A stretch of 64,000 nt of DNA, taken from NCBI RefSeq assembly GCF_029867415.1, contig NW_026705489.1, positions 372,001 through 436,000 of the forward strand, written 5' to 3'. Within the stretch, counting starts at the first letter, position 1, and each line of letters starts with the position of its first letter. The translations under genes were made by a program, and so were the position numbers. Of the stretch, positions 1 through 10,461 are shown one piece after another. Below the pieces are notes generated by a model. That model worked only from the letters and a program-made list of their open reading frames with translations, had not been told where the DNA came from and ran no database searches. This stretch comes from Vicia villosa (Eukaryota; Streptophyta; Magnoliopsida; Fabales; Fabaceae).

Positions 1-19
1 GCTCAGTGAGAAAGGTGAA

Positions 20-1375
20 GTGGTAAGGAACAAAGCCAGACTGGTGGCTCAGGGTTATAGTCAGCAAGAAGGGATTGATTATACAGAAACCTTTGCACCA
101 GTGGCCAGGTTAGAATCTATTCGCTTATTAATTTCTTTTGCCACTCAACATAACATCACTCTCTATCAGATGGATGTTAAGAGTGCCTTCTTAAATGGTT
201 ATATAGATGAAGAAGTTTATGTCCATCAACCTCCTGGTTTTGAAGACTCTATGTCTCCTAATCATGTTTTTAAACTTAAGAAATCATTGTATGGATTGAA
301 ACAGGCTCCCAGAGCTTGGTATGAATGCTTAAGTTCTTTCCTTCTGGATAATGGTTTCACTAGAGGAAAAGTGGACACTACTCTCTTTTGTAAAACCTTT
401 GAAAAGGATATTTTAATTTGTCAAATATATGTGGATGATATTATTTTTGGAACATCTAATGCTACACTTGGAAAGGAGTTTGCTAAGTCTATGCAGGCTG
501 AGTTTGAAATGAGCATGATGGGAGAACTCAAGTATTTCCTTGGAATACAAATAAATCAAACATCAGAAGGAACATATGTTCACCAAACCAAGTATGTGAA
601 GGAACTTCTGAAGAAGTTTAATCTTCTGGACTGCAAAGAAGCCAAAACTCCTATGCATCCAACATGCATCCTAGGTAAGGATGAGGTAAGTAAGAAGGTA
701 GATCAGAAGTTATACAGAGGTATGATTGGATCTCTTCTATATTTGACTGCTTCTAGACCTGACATTCTGTTCAGTGTTTGTTTGTGTGCTAGATTCCAAT
801 CAGATCCTAGAGAATCTCATTTAACTGCTGTTAAGAGAATTCTAAGGTATCTGAAAGGTACTACTAATGTTGGTTTAGTTTACAGAAAATCTAAAGAATA
901 CAACTTAGTAGGATTCTGTGATGCTGATTATGCTGGAGACAGAATTGAAAGAAAAAGTACTTCAGGAAGTTGCCAATTTCTTGGAAGTCATTTGATCTCC
1001 TGGTACAGCAAGAAGCAAGCAACCATTGCTCTATCAACCACAGAAGCAGAATATGTCGCAGCTGCTGGTTGTAGTACACAGATGCTCTGGATGAAGAGTC
1101 AGTTAGAAGATTATCAGATATTTGAGAGTAACATTCCTATATTCTGTGATAATACTTCTGCTATATGTTTATCTAAGAATCCTATTCTTCATTCAAAAGC
1201 TAAACATATTGAGATAAAACATCATTTCATAAGGGACTATGTTCAGAAGGGTGTTATATCTTTAGACTTTGTTGATACAAACCATCAATGGGCTGATATC
1301 TTTACAAAACCCCTGGCTGAAGATAGGTTTAAGTTCATTCTGAAGAACATCAGTATGGATTTATGCCCAGAATGA
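20..1375 (+). CDS. Ty1-copia pol polyprotein C-terminus (reverse transcriptase and RNase H)
   Basis: This is an open frame of 451 residues continuing from beyond the window; the ATG at 20 is internal to the polyprotein. It copies the element RNA into cDNA inside virus-like particles and degrades the RNA strand. Visible RT motifs are KARLVAQGY near the start, MDVKSAFLNG around residue 52, YGLKQAPRAWY around 90 and the catalytic YVDDIIFG around 138. The copia-type RNase H follows, with ALSTTEAEY around 344, KHIEIKHHF and the usual C-terminal ADIFTKPL. The frame stops with TGA at 1373-1375 and has no internal stop in the visible part. This suggests a fairly young element. Confidence 0.95.
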   Translation: MVRNKARLVAQGYSQQEGIDYTETFAPVARLESIRLLISFATQHNITLYQMDVKSAFLNGYIDEEVYVHQPPGFEDSMSPNHVFKLKKSLYGLKQAPRAWYECLSSFLLDNGFTRGKVDTTLFCKTFEKDILICQIYVDDIIFGTSNATLGKEFAKSMQAEFEMSMMGELKYFLGIQINQTSEGTYVHQTKYVKELLKKFNLLDCKEAKTPMHPTCILGKDEVSKKVDQKLYRGMIGSLLYLTASRPDILFSVCLCARFQSDPRESHLTAVKRILRYLKGTTNVGLVYRKSKEYNLVGFCDADYAGDRIERKSTSGSCQFLGSHLISWYSKKQATIALSTTEAEYVAAAGCSTQMLWMKSQLEDYQIFESNIPIFCDNTSAICLSKNPILHSKAKHIEIKHHFIRDYVQKGVISLDFVDTNHQWADIFTKPLAEDRFKFILKNISMDLCPE

Positions 1376-1833
1376 GAAGATGAGAAGTTCTCATGTATGA
1401 GTATCTTCTGAAATGAATGTGGAACATTTTTTTTTAATCAGAAGTTCTGATTGAATTCTTTTAGAAATTATGAATCGGTTATTACTAACGTTTCATTGTC
1501 TAAGTTGATTCAGAACCTCTTTTAAAGCAAAACAGCTGTTACGTTTTATCTCGGGATGGTAAACCTGTCGTTACTATTCATGGATAAGCGCGCGTGCAGT
1601 TGAAGGGACGCCGACCATAGGTAACTGTGCTAGTCACCTCATTTGTCTTTATTATCTCTCCTCACGTCACGTAACATTAAATGCTAGTCATCATTCGTTT
1701 CATTTTATTTTCTTTTAAATACTCTTCAAAATGGTTCTTGGTTTCCTATCTCTTTGTTTTTCCTCTTAAAGTTTGTCTCTTCCTCTCTTCCATATCAAAT
1801 CCTACCTGTTCATTTTTTTTCTGCAAACCCATC
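1376..1833 (+). other. Untranslated spacer between pol and the extra ORF of the copia element
   Basis: No convincing coding sequence. It holds several CAGAAGTTCTGA-like words that recur through the 3' part of this element. The frame opening at 1681 starts with a hydrophobic, T-rich stretch that is probably translated leader noise rather than a signal peptide. Confidence 0.5.
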
Positions 1834-2223
1834 ATGAACTCTTCATCAAAACCAGGAAATAATGAAAATGATAAAAACAATAAACGAAAAGCTGTTGAAA
1901 CATCACCTTCCAAACCCAAAAAGATCAAAATCACCTATGATCCTCTCAAGGTGAATCCTTTCGAAGCAATGTTGTCTGGAAACTATTCTAGACGTGTGTT
2001 TCATCCTCCTGGTGAAAGCCCTCCATCATCTCTATCTTCTTCCTCATCCTTCGACCTTCAAGACTCAGCTTCCTCTAATCTTTCCTCTCCCTTAATCTCT
2101 TCTGAAGACATCTCTTCATCTTCACCCGCTGAGGATGTTGTCTCTGGTAAAGATGGTGGAAGATCTGCTTCAGGACCAAGTCTCCCTGATCCCTCGCCTG
2201 AAAGCCCTAGAAGCAGTCAATGA
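1834..2223 (+). CDS. Extra ORF downstream of pol in the SIRE-type element (function unknown)
   Basis: The most plausible start is the ATG at 1834, giving about 130 residues; the same frame opens at 1681. The product begins with a basic, lysine-rich stretch (KRKAVETSPSKPKKIK) resembling a nuclear-localisation signal. A short conserved-looking block follows (NPFEAMLSGNYSRRVFHPPG), then a Ser/Pro-rich tail. SIRE-lineage elements often carry an ORF here, sometimes described as envelope-like. This one shows no transmembrane helix or glycosylation-rich ectodomain, so an envelope function is not supported by what can be seen. It is in a different frame from pol. Confidence 0.55.
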   Translation: MNSSSKPGNNENDKNNKRKAVETSPSKPKKIKITYDPLKVNPFEAMLSGNYSRRVFHPPGESPPSSLSSSSSFDLQDSASSNLSSPLISSEDISSSSPAEDVVSGKDGGRSASGPSLPDPSPESPRSSQ

Positions 2224-3508
2224 GGCCTTCATGGCATGCTGGCACAGACGTTGTCTTAGCTAGGGTCCTAGGATTTGGTCTTAGTAGTTTTATTTTTCTT
2301 TGTTGCACATCTTCTTGTAATCCTCTTTTGCTTATCAATGAAAAACTTTCTTTGTTCTACATTCTAGTGTTTCTATTTGTTTTATACATCTGAATCTTTT
2401 TAATATTCTTTTTGATGTTATGACAAAAAGGGGGAGAAGATAAATGATAAATGATTTGATTAAATCTATCAGTTGCTGGGTAAAGGCTCCCACACATTCA
2501 CTAACAAGAACTGCAAGTTCTATATGGTTTAAGTGTTGTGCAGGTACAAAGAAGTGAAGTGAATCTTCAGAAGCAAACACTAGAAGCAAAACCATAAGAA
2601 GCGTTATTCTGTAAAAGGAATAAGCTCTTGGAAACTGAAGCAAGCTGAATGCTGTCAAGCTTCAGAGATCAGAAGCAAGAAAGAAGAATGAATCAGAAGC
2701 ACTGATAATAGAATTTGAATATCATTGTCTATCCTGTTCTGACAAAATTCTATTTGCTCTGATACATATAATGTTATGGCTCTGATACATTATTTGCTCT
2801 GACACATTATTTCAGCCTATATGGCTCTGATACATATAATGTGGTCAAACATACATTTTATGTTCTAACTCGTTCATGCTGACTTTTGTCGTTTAGTTTT
2901 TGTTCTGTAACATTTCAGGATGTAGAGATGCTCTGATGATGCTCTGGTACATTCAACAATGTTCTGATACAAATCTAGCATGAAGTGATGATTGGTAGAC
3001 ATTCAAAGTTCTGAAGCTATCCGAGGGAAGCAGAAATCAGAAGATGTGAATGTTCTAAAAGATCCAGAAAACTCAAGTTCTGAAGCTGTCCTGAATGGAA
3101 GCAGAAGTCAGAAGCTGTGAATGTTCTGAAGATCAAAGAAATTCAAGTTCTGAAGCTGTCCACGATGGAAGCAGGAATCAGAAGCTGTGAGTGTTCTAAG
3201 GATCTAAAGAAATTCAAGTTCTGAAGCTGTCCAATGGAAGCAGAAGTCAGAAGCTATGAATTCTCTGAAGGCAGAAGCTTATATGATCGTCTCTACCGAA
3301 ATAATCAGGGAAGTCTTTTATCAAAGTTCTTCGAGTATTTATTTCAGGGGGAGATTATTTATCTCAAGGGGAGATTGTTAATCTCAGGGGGAGACATATT
3401 CATATGCTTATGCTATAGCTGTGTAATTTGTCTTTTGCCGTCTACTCTTTCTGATCGCAAATTCATATCATTTATATATGTTTTTGTCATCATCAAAAAG
3501 GGGGAGAT
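2224..3508 (+). other. 3' non-coding internal region of the copia element, with purine tracts
   Basis: There is no supported gene here. A PPT-like tract (ACAAAAAGGGGGAGAAG) lies at 2423-2439, about 1.07 kb before the true PPT. GGGGGAGA or AGGGGAGA is repeated three times at about 3346-3394. The functional PPT (AAAAAGGGGGAGAT) is at 3495-3508, directly before the LTR. The repeated purine tracts could act as alternative plus-strand priming sites; that role is inference. Confidence 0.65.
3003..3270 (+). repeat. Tandem repeat of about 70 bp, roughly four units, in the copia 3' region
   Basis: The phrase TTCTGAAGCTGTCC, then TGGAAGCAGAAGTCAGAAGC, then TGTTCTAAGGATC recurs four times with small changes. 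Unit starts are near 3008, 3075, 3147 and 3217. Such minisatellites often grow within the 3' untranslated part of plant LTR elements. Confidence 0.8.
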
Positions 3509-4080
3509 TGTTAGAACAAGATTTGTTCTTATCAATTATCTTAGTTTTGATGATAACAATAAAATGAATTTTGCTTAAGATAATATGGTACTCTAATCAA
3601 ATGCAATTTCCCTTTCAGGAAATATATAAAGAGTACGCATAATTCAGCGCTCAGAAGTTGTGTCTCAAATGGTTCAGCATGCAACATCAGAACATGGTCT
3701 GGCAAGACATCAGAAGATGGTCGAAGCAGAATCAGAACATGGGTCTATGGAAGCATCAGAAGAACATGAGATCAGAAGCACTGAAGATCAGAAGATGGTA
3801 TCACGCTCAGAAGCACTTCAAGATCAGAAGATGCTATGCACCAAGCTGTTTGACTCTGATGATATTCAAACGTCGTATTCACAAACATCAGATCAGAAGG
3901 AAGTACACGTGGCAGACTACGCTGACTGACAAAAGGAACGTTATAGCTACTAAAGGCAACGTCAGTAGACACAGCGTGAACAAGGCTCGAGGTAGTTGAC
4001 AAAAGCGTATAACATTAAATGCATTGCTGTACGGAACACGCAAAGCATTAAATGCACTCAACGGTCATCTTCTCAAAGCC

Positions 4081-4088
4081 TATAAATA
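4081..4088 (+). promoter_or_regulatory. TATA box of the copia LTR promoter
   Basis: TATAAATA in the U3 part of the LTR, in the position expected for the retroelement RNA promoter. No other core element can be assigned by eye. Confidence 0.5.
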
Positions 4089-4315
4089 TGAAGTTCTGAT
4101 GAGAAGCAAGGTTAACGATCCTGAACAAAGACAATTCAAATTAACTTGCTGAAACGCTGTTCAATCAAAGCTCAAAATCTTCATCAACTCACTACATTGC
4201 TGTTGTAATATCTTAGTGAGATTAAGCTTAAACTGTAAGAGAAATATCACAGTTGTGATTATCGCTTTTAAGAAGCATTTGTAATACTCTTAGAATTACA
4301 TTAAGTTGTAAGGAA

Positions 4316-4560
4316 CTAGAGTGATCGTGTTGATCAGTATACTCTAGGAAGTCTTGGCAGTTGGCTGAGCAGTTTGTAACTAGAGTGATCAGGTTGATCA
4401 GTATACTCTAGAGGAAGTCTTAGGAGTGAACTAAGCCTAGAGTGATCGTGTTGATCAGTAGACTCTAGAAAAGTCTTAGAGGGTATCTAAGCAGTTGTTC
4501 CTGGAGTGATCAGTGTGTGATCAGAAGACTCTGGAAGACTTAGTTGCGGACTAAGTGGAA
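4316..4560 (+). repeat. Tandem repeat within the LTR (GAGTGATCGTGTTGATCAGTA units)
   Basis: Four diverged units of about 60 bp, each with AGAGTGATC, a GTTGATCAGTA-type core, ACTCTAG and AAGTCTTAG. The fourth unit is the most diverged. GATC-centred inverted half-sites make each unit partly palindromic. Confidence 0.75.
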
Positions 4561-4751
4561 AACCATTGTAATCCGTGCGATTAGTGGATTAAATCCTCAG
4601 TTGAGGTAAATCATCTCTGCGGGGGTGGACTGGAGTAGCTTCGTTAACAGCGAACCAGGATAAAAATAATTGTGCAATTTATTTTTATCGTCCAAGATTT
4701 AAAGTCACACTTATTCAATCCCCCCCTTTCTAAGTGTTTTTCTATCCTTCA

Positions 4752-7140
4752 GTTTATGGGGGAATTGTGAGGTAGAATGGTCGGTGAAGAACTCTAGAGG
4801 GCTGTCAGGGGTTTGTTGATCATGTGGAAGAAGAGTATTATAGAACCGATGTTCAATTTCAGTGGTGAGGGTTTCCTAGGGGTTTGCGCAACCTTTAGGG
4901 GAAAATCCCGGTACTTTGTAAATATTTACTCACCATGCGACTTGGCTCATAAGAGAATTTTGTGGGAAATATTGTTAGTTCTAAGAGGTTGTTGGGGGGA
5001 TGGAGAGTGGTGTTTAGGCAAAGATTTCAACACCGTCAGGCTTGCATCAGAATGTATCAGTCGAAGTAGTATGCAGAGGTCTCAAGATATAGCAAAATTC
5101 AAAGATTTCATCAGGCTTATGGATCTAGTGGACCTCCCAACAGGCCCCAAGAAGTTTTCTTGGAGTAGGGGTTCTAGTGGGGTGATGAGCAGGATTGATA
5201 GATTCCTTCTATCGAATGGCTTCATTATTTTACTCTCAGTTGTCAGCCAGGAAATAGGTGCAAAGGATGTTTCAGATCATAGCCAAATTTGGTTGAATTG
5301 TAACACTTTGAATTGGGGTCCAAAACCATTTAGGTGTCTAAATGGTTGGCTAGAACACCCTGGTCTAGTTGAATTTATGGACAGTGAATGGAAGACCATG
5401 AAGTATGTAGGTTCTGCTACATTTTTCGCAAAAGAAAAGTTGAAGATTCGAGGTCTTCGGTTGGATTAATTTGTGCGTTGAGGATGCGGCTGCAAAAATA
5501 AACGTCTGTGATGATAAATTCGTAACTCTGTATGGGGAGGAGGGGGCTCAAGGTTTAGTTAGCGTTGAAGTGGAGGGTGAGTCTATCTCGAAGAAGCGTT
5601 CAGTAGCAACAAGGTCTTTTTGGAAAAATTAACAAAGACGCGAGCGTTTATTGAAACAAAAGTCCATGGTGAAAAGGTGTGGGGAAAGGGACCTTAATAC
5701 AAGGTTTTTCCTTAATGTGATGAAGTCAAGAGTTAGGAGTAATTTTATAGGCAACATTGCAACTAGTTCAGGAAGGGTGGGATATTTTTTTGGTGTTATA
5801 GAGGAAGTTGGGCGTTTTTTCGAAGAAAAATTCACGGAGGTGCCTTTACGTAAACCGACCCTGAATGGAATCCTTTTTGCAAAATTACCCCCTTTGAAGC
5901 TTCAGCACTGGAGGTAACTTTTTCAAAGGTTGAAATTTGGGAGGTGGTTAGGGATTATGATGGGAATAAATGCCTGTGATCGGATGGTTATAATTTCAAT
6001 TTTATCCGTAAGTACTAGAAATCTTTGTCAGGTGATATCATTAAATTTGTATCTGAATTCCAAGATAAAGCGAACCTGCCAAAAGCTGTTTCGACATTGT
6101 TCATTGCACTATTGCCCAAAGTAGACAACCTTCAACTATTGTCGGAATATAGACCTATCAGTTTTGTAGGAAGTCTTTACAAGATCATCGCCAAGCTATT
6201 AGCAAACAGGATGAAGACGGTTATGGGGAAGCTGGTTTCCAAATGTCAAACAACATTTATACCAAGTAGACAAATATAAGACGATGATGAAATAGTAGAT
6301 TTTTCTAGGAGGAAAAGAAAGAAATGTATGCTTCTGAAAGTTAATTTTGAGAAAGCATATGACAACGTAAAGTGGGCCTTCTTGTTATATATTCTGAATA
6401 GTTTTGGTTTCGGGGGACGCTGGATTAGATTGATGAAATCATGTGTGTAGTCGGCAACATTATTGGTTCTTGTTAATGGAAGCCCAACCTCTGATTTCAA
6501 GATGGATAAAGACCCGTTATCTCCATTCTTGTTCACGTTGGTTGCAGAGGGGCTTGCCATGCTGGAATCAGGAGGAGTAGAGTTGGGGATTCTAAAGGGT
6601 TTCAATTTATCTGCGGGGTTGGAGTTTGAACTTTTGCAATTCATAGACGATACAGTGTTAATTTGTGAACCATCTTGGAACAATTTGAGGGGTGTCAAAG
6701 AGATACTAAGAGGTTTTGAACTCGTATTTGGATTAAACGTTAGCCTTTGTAAAAGCAGCTTGTTAGGTTTTAAATATAGAAAATTCGTTTCGTCATGAAG
6801 TGGCGTCTTTTTTGTGTTGCAGTACACGGTCAATACCGTTTAATTTCCTTGGTATCAAGGTGGGTGCAAATCAAAGGCAGCAAGCGGTGTGGAAGCCAAT
6901 AATTCGGAGTATGAAGTGCTAACTTTCATCGTGGAAAGGGAGGTTTTTGTCAAAAGGAGGTAGAGTCACCTTGATAAATTCCGTCCTAAACTCAATTTCT
7001 ATATATTACCTCTAATTTTTCAAGATCCCCAAAGTGGTGTTAAAGGAGATGATCAAAATCCAAAGAGATTTTCTTTGGAACGACGTCATGGACAATAGGG
7101 GGACAACTTGGGTGAATTGGTTAGAAGTATGTTCTCCTAT
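4752..7140 (+). pseudogene. Degenerate LINE (non-LTR retrotransposon), endonuclease and RT remnants
   Basis: This is a broken L1-type plant LINE reading rightward and overwritten at 4751 by the copia LTR. The endonuclease part (4813-5469) shows SGEGFLGV, GKDFN in place of the usual GDFN, and the SDHSQIW active-site block. Reverse transcriptase fragments follow in shifted frames. The block at 6025-6279 has EYRPISFVGSLYKIIAKLLANR. The block at 6463-6798 has FIDDT at the catalytic YADD/FADD position and a typical thumb region. Sequence reading TWVNWLEVCSP ends near 7130, after which homology stops without a poly(A) tail or zinc-binding C-terminus. Many stops and frameshifts show it is long dead. 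Confidence 0.85.
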
Positions 7141-7329
7141 CCACTCTTTAAAAAAAACCCTGAGATCTTAATCATAAATCACTTCAATGATATAAAGAAT
7201 AAATTGTATTAACCTCTTGCTTATTACATTTAATCTTATCAGAGAAAATATAAACATTTAACGACTTCCAAATAACTCACAATTTTTAAAATCTTTTAGC
7301 AAATATTAATCACAGACAAAATGATTTCC
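7140..7329 (-). other. 3' flank/UTR of SABATH copy 1
   Basis: Sequence from about 7170 to 7300 is recognisably repeated at 29180-29300, downstream of SABATH copy 2 (shared words include AACCTCTTGCTTATTA, TCTTATCAGAGAAAATATAAA and GACTTCCAAATAACTC). It therefore belongs to the ancestral duplicated gene unit. A poly(A) signal cannot be assigned with certainty. Confidence 0.6.
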
Positions 7330-8527
7330 TCATGGTTTTCTAGTCAATGTTATGGTAAGATTTACCATCTTAGCTTTCTCTTTGGATATTCCACTTGTTA
7401 ATATTTTTCCAAAATGCTCAAATATTTCTTTAGTGACACCTTCTCCAAAATGACTAATTAACAAAGGTTCAAGTATAGCTCTCTTGCTTTTTACTACTGA
7501 TTCAACCATATCAGATTCAGGAGAATACCAATTTACTTCTGAAACCTCCAATTGATTGATGGAAAATGATCCTTCAGTTTCAACTTCCAATTTCACTTCA
7601 GATGGAGATGGAAAATAGTTTGGAAGGTTGAAAGTATTGAGTTTCTCTTCTTCAATGATTCCCTACAACACAATTTGCATAATTCATATTAATAATGTTA
7701 AACTAATGCCTTCAATGTTATATATATAGTTTACCTGCATGACCATATCATTAATAGCTTTTGACAAAAGTTCCCAACAGTTCGAATACCCGCTTATAAG
7801 TGTTAGAATCATGCAACCTCCTTCAACTAATTCTTGAGCACGACAATTGAGAAAAAGAGAGAAATCTATATGAAATTGCTCGCAATAAGCTTTGACAACA
7901 TTTGATGGACTTGTGATCAATAGGCAAATGTTACCCTTATTGTTATCTACACCTTTGGGAACCTATTTAAACTCATAAATCAAAATTATTTATATTAAAA
8001 GTTAATTAAGTAGCATATAAAAAGAGAGATAATTAACATAAACAAACCTTAGACAGCCAATGAAGGCTATATGAAGAATGGACAAAATGCAAACTTTGGT
8101 TAGGAAAAATTCTGCCATAAAAGGAACCCGGAACACCCGAGAAGTAGCAAGGACCTATTTCAGTTTCTATTTCATCGCGTAGTTTTTCTTTGAATGTGTC
8201 GAGAGATTTGAATATGCTGTTGAAGTCATTTCCCGGTAAATCGTTCAAAAAAACCTTATATTCTGGAGATTGATGATTCAATTGTTTACAAAGTTTTTCA
8301 ACAACTTTAATAATTTCTGAGGTCACCAACAATGTGTTTGGTCCTGAAGAGCAACCCAAGTCTGCAATTGCAAAACTTCTAGGGCACAAGCTACAATATA
8401 GATTTGTTATAGCTTTAACTCTTGAAGATGCTGCCAAAGAAATCGCCTCTCTCTGAACTAAGGAGTTGTTTGCATAGCTTGCTTCTTCGACGTCTCCATT
8501 CATGTGTAGTATTTGTGCTAAATCCAT
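7330..8527 (-). CDS. SABATH carboxyl methyltransferase, copy 1 (shortened exon 2)
   Basis: The predicted protein transfers a methyl group from S-adenosylmethionine to a carboxyl group of a small acid (salicylate/benzoate/jasmonate-type substrates). Three exons: 8527-8048, 7962-7735 and 7662-7330, with GT-AG phase-0 introns of 85 and 72 nt; total 346 residues. Motifs seen: MNGDVEEASYANNSLVQ at the N-terminus, IADLGCSSGPN (SAM loop), FLNDLPGNDFN and GSFYGRIFP. SYSLHWLSK ends exon 1, where salicylate methyltransferases usually have Met before the Trp. GIIEEEKLNTFN begins exon 3, and LEPLLISHFGE lies near the C-terminus. Between LTL and CWELL it lacks nine codons present in the other two copies. 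The frame remains open, so it may still make protein. The exact substrate cannot be told from sequence. Confidence 0.88.
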
Positions 8528-8624
8528 TCCTAGTTGGTGAGTACTTTTGCTTTTTTGCTTAAGAGATTTTTGTGTTTTGATAAAGTATGAAAATACGTTT
8601 AAGTATTAGTCTATTGCACATACA

Positions 8625-8632
8625 TTATGTAA
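8625..8632 (-). promoter_or_regulatory. Degraded TATA region of SABATH copy 1
   Basis: At the place where copies 2 and 3 have TATATAA on the minus strand, copy 1 reads TTACATAA, about 98 nt upstream of the ATG. The alignment rests on shared flanking words (ATTGCACA upstream, GTATGTGATA-like downstream). A weaker promoter is inferred, not shown. Confidence 0.45.
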
Positions 8633-8639
8633 TAGATGA

Positions 8640-10461
8640 GTCGTGTATGTGATAAAGTATGTTAAATCGACAAAAGTTTCAGTTTTTTAATAAGATTCTT
8701 AAATGTGAGCCTGTCTGATAAATATCTACAAAATCATGTGAGAAAGATTATAACAAAACCTTTTACTTTTGCAAAAGCATCTGATGTGATGTGAGTATGT
8801 GACTGACAAACAATGTATTATTTTCATTATTTTATTAGCTGTTTCTATTGGGCATTAGCTGTTTATGTTTCCATGCGTGATAAAGTAGAAATAATTTGAC
8901 AAAATAATACTACTGTAATAAACTTGTAATAAAACTAGAGAAACTCTTATTATATCCCTTGATCTTACTGTTCTTAAGTATTATGTGCGTTTTCATAATT
9001 GCTCATTTGTTTTTGTAAGTGTATCTATAGAAATACATTTTTTTTACTTAACGTTGATTTATTTTATATGTGCATCTCCGAAACTATTTAATAGAGGTTT
9101 TATTTTATTTTATTTTAATTGTGGTATTCAGTTATGAAAATAGATTAATTTATATATTTACACAATCAAATCAAATATAACTAAAAACCTTTTCACTAAT
9201 ATAAAAAGACTCTTCATCCTATTGATAAATTTGTGATTATAGATTCACGTACCAATTATTAGATGTCTATTTACATGTAGAGAAATGATGCTCTGGTTGA
9301 ATGTAGTTGCGTCTCTTCTTTGAGTCACTTTATCACTCATTTATATTTGGTTGGTGAGAGTGAGAGTAAAATGTTTGTACTTTGGTTAATGCTATTTGGA
9401 TTCATTCAAATTGATAGATTCTCCCGATTTTTTTATGTTTTCCTTTCTCTATTCATTCACACGCACATAACCCTTTTAAAAACACAATCTTATCCAAACT
9501 AATACTCTCTTTTTCATAAGAAACACAATCTTATACAAAACTAAATATTATTATTGTTTTAATTGTGATACTTAATTTATATTCTGACATATTATTCTGT
9601 TGAAAAAAATAACAAAGTTTATAGCTGATTTAACATATAGCAGAAGGTTTCATAGGTACATTTATGAAACATTATATCGTTAAGACGTTTCAGAACTGTA
9701 TCTACGAAACATTTTCTGAAGTGAATTAATTTGAATTTTTTCCAACGCTTACCACTATAAACCACCTAAAGATGTATCTCCGAAAAAATTTATTAGATAA
9801 AATAAAATACTTCCTGATATGCATCTACGAAAGCAAGAGACCTAAATAAAATTTCTTCAATTACTTAAGAGTATTAAGGGGTGGACTAGATATTCTCTAA
9901 AACTAAACGTAACAAACTAGTGATAAATTAGCAAAGTAAAATAAACTAGTAATAAAAATAATATTACTTTTATTAACTTATTAGTTTTAGTTTATTTGCT
10001 TTTTCTAACTTTTTTTTTAGTTTGTAATGTAGTACAGTAGTAGACTCTTTAATTGAGGTTTTTACTTTTATTTGATTTTTAAACTTCTTTTTTATTTTGA
10101 AATATAGTACTCAACATATGGAAAAAAAAAAAAACTAAACACATGGATTACTAATAAGTTTAATAAAAAAACAACTTAAAAAGTTTTCTGTATTATTTTG
10201 TCTATTTCTTATAAAAGTTACTTTGTTTATTTATCCTAATTAATTATTTTTTATTTTATTTATTTTGATAAAAAAATACTCTTACATTTGATTTTTTATA
10301 TGATTTTTGTAAATATTTTTTGCACTCTTTTCCTTTGTTTTTTCGTTGTTAATTATTGTAATGATTTTATTCTAAAGAAATTGTTTGTCCTTTTCAAATT
10401 ATTTTATTTTATTAAAGTTATTTGTTTTTGTTTATTTGTTAATCGGAGTAGTAGTAATAGT
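8640..10461. other. AT-rich intergenic sequence
   Basis: No gene, RNA or complete transposon is recognisable. A short word of the form TGTATCTCCGAAA or TGCATCTACGAAA recurs at about 9070, 9698, 9772 and 9818, with weaker versions near 9020 and 9655. It may be the remnant of a repeat family. Long A and T runs are common. Confidence 0.5.

Larger units (their letters stand above)
1..4751 (+). mobile_element. SIRE/Maximus-type Ty1-copia retrotransposon, 3' part (truncated by window start)
   Basis: The 3' portion of an LTR retrotransposon. In order: reverse transcriptase and RNase H end of the polyprotein, an extra downstream ORF, a long non-coding stretch with tandem repeats, a polypurine tract just before 3509, and one LTR ending TTCA at 4751. 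The combination of copia-type RT, an extra ORF after pol, several GGGGGAGA-type purine tracts and an LTR starting TGTTAGAACAAG is typical of the SIRE/Maximus lineage. The 5' LTR and gag lie outside the window, so TSDs cannot be checked. The LTR abuts LINE sequence at 4752, so this element inserted into the older LINE. Lineage assignment is from motif recognition only. Confidence 0.88.
3509..4751 (+). repeat. 3' LTR of the SIRE-type element
   Basis: The LTR starts TGTTAGAACAAG directly after the PPT and ends with TTCA, giving the usual TG...CA termini; it is 1243 bp. A TATA-like TATAAATA lies at 4081 in U3. The right half contains a short tandem repeat, listed separately. The partner 5' LTR is outside the window. 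Confidence 0.85.

Noticed and set aside
891..1079. Minus-strand ORF of 62 residues
   Set aside because: Lies antisense within the RNase H coding region and has no recognisable features.
1834..2223. Viral envelope gene in the copia element
   Set aside because: No transmembrane segment, cleavage site or ectodomain features; described only as an extra ORF.
3658..3999. Overlapping ORFs in the copia LTR
   Set aside because: Formed by the ATCAGAAG-type repetitive LTR sequence; no conserved motif.
6246..6833. Minus-strand ORF of 195 residues
   Set aside because: Mirror of the LINE RT region; plus-strand RT motifs explain the sequence.
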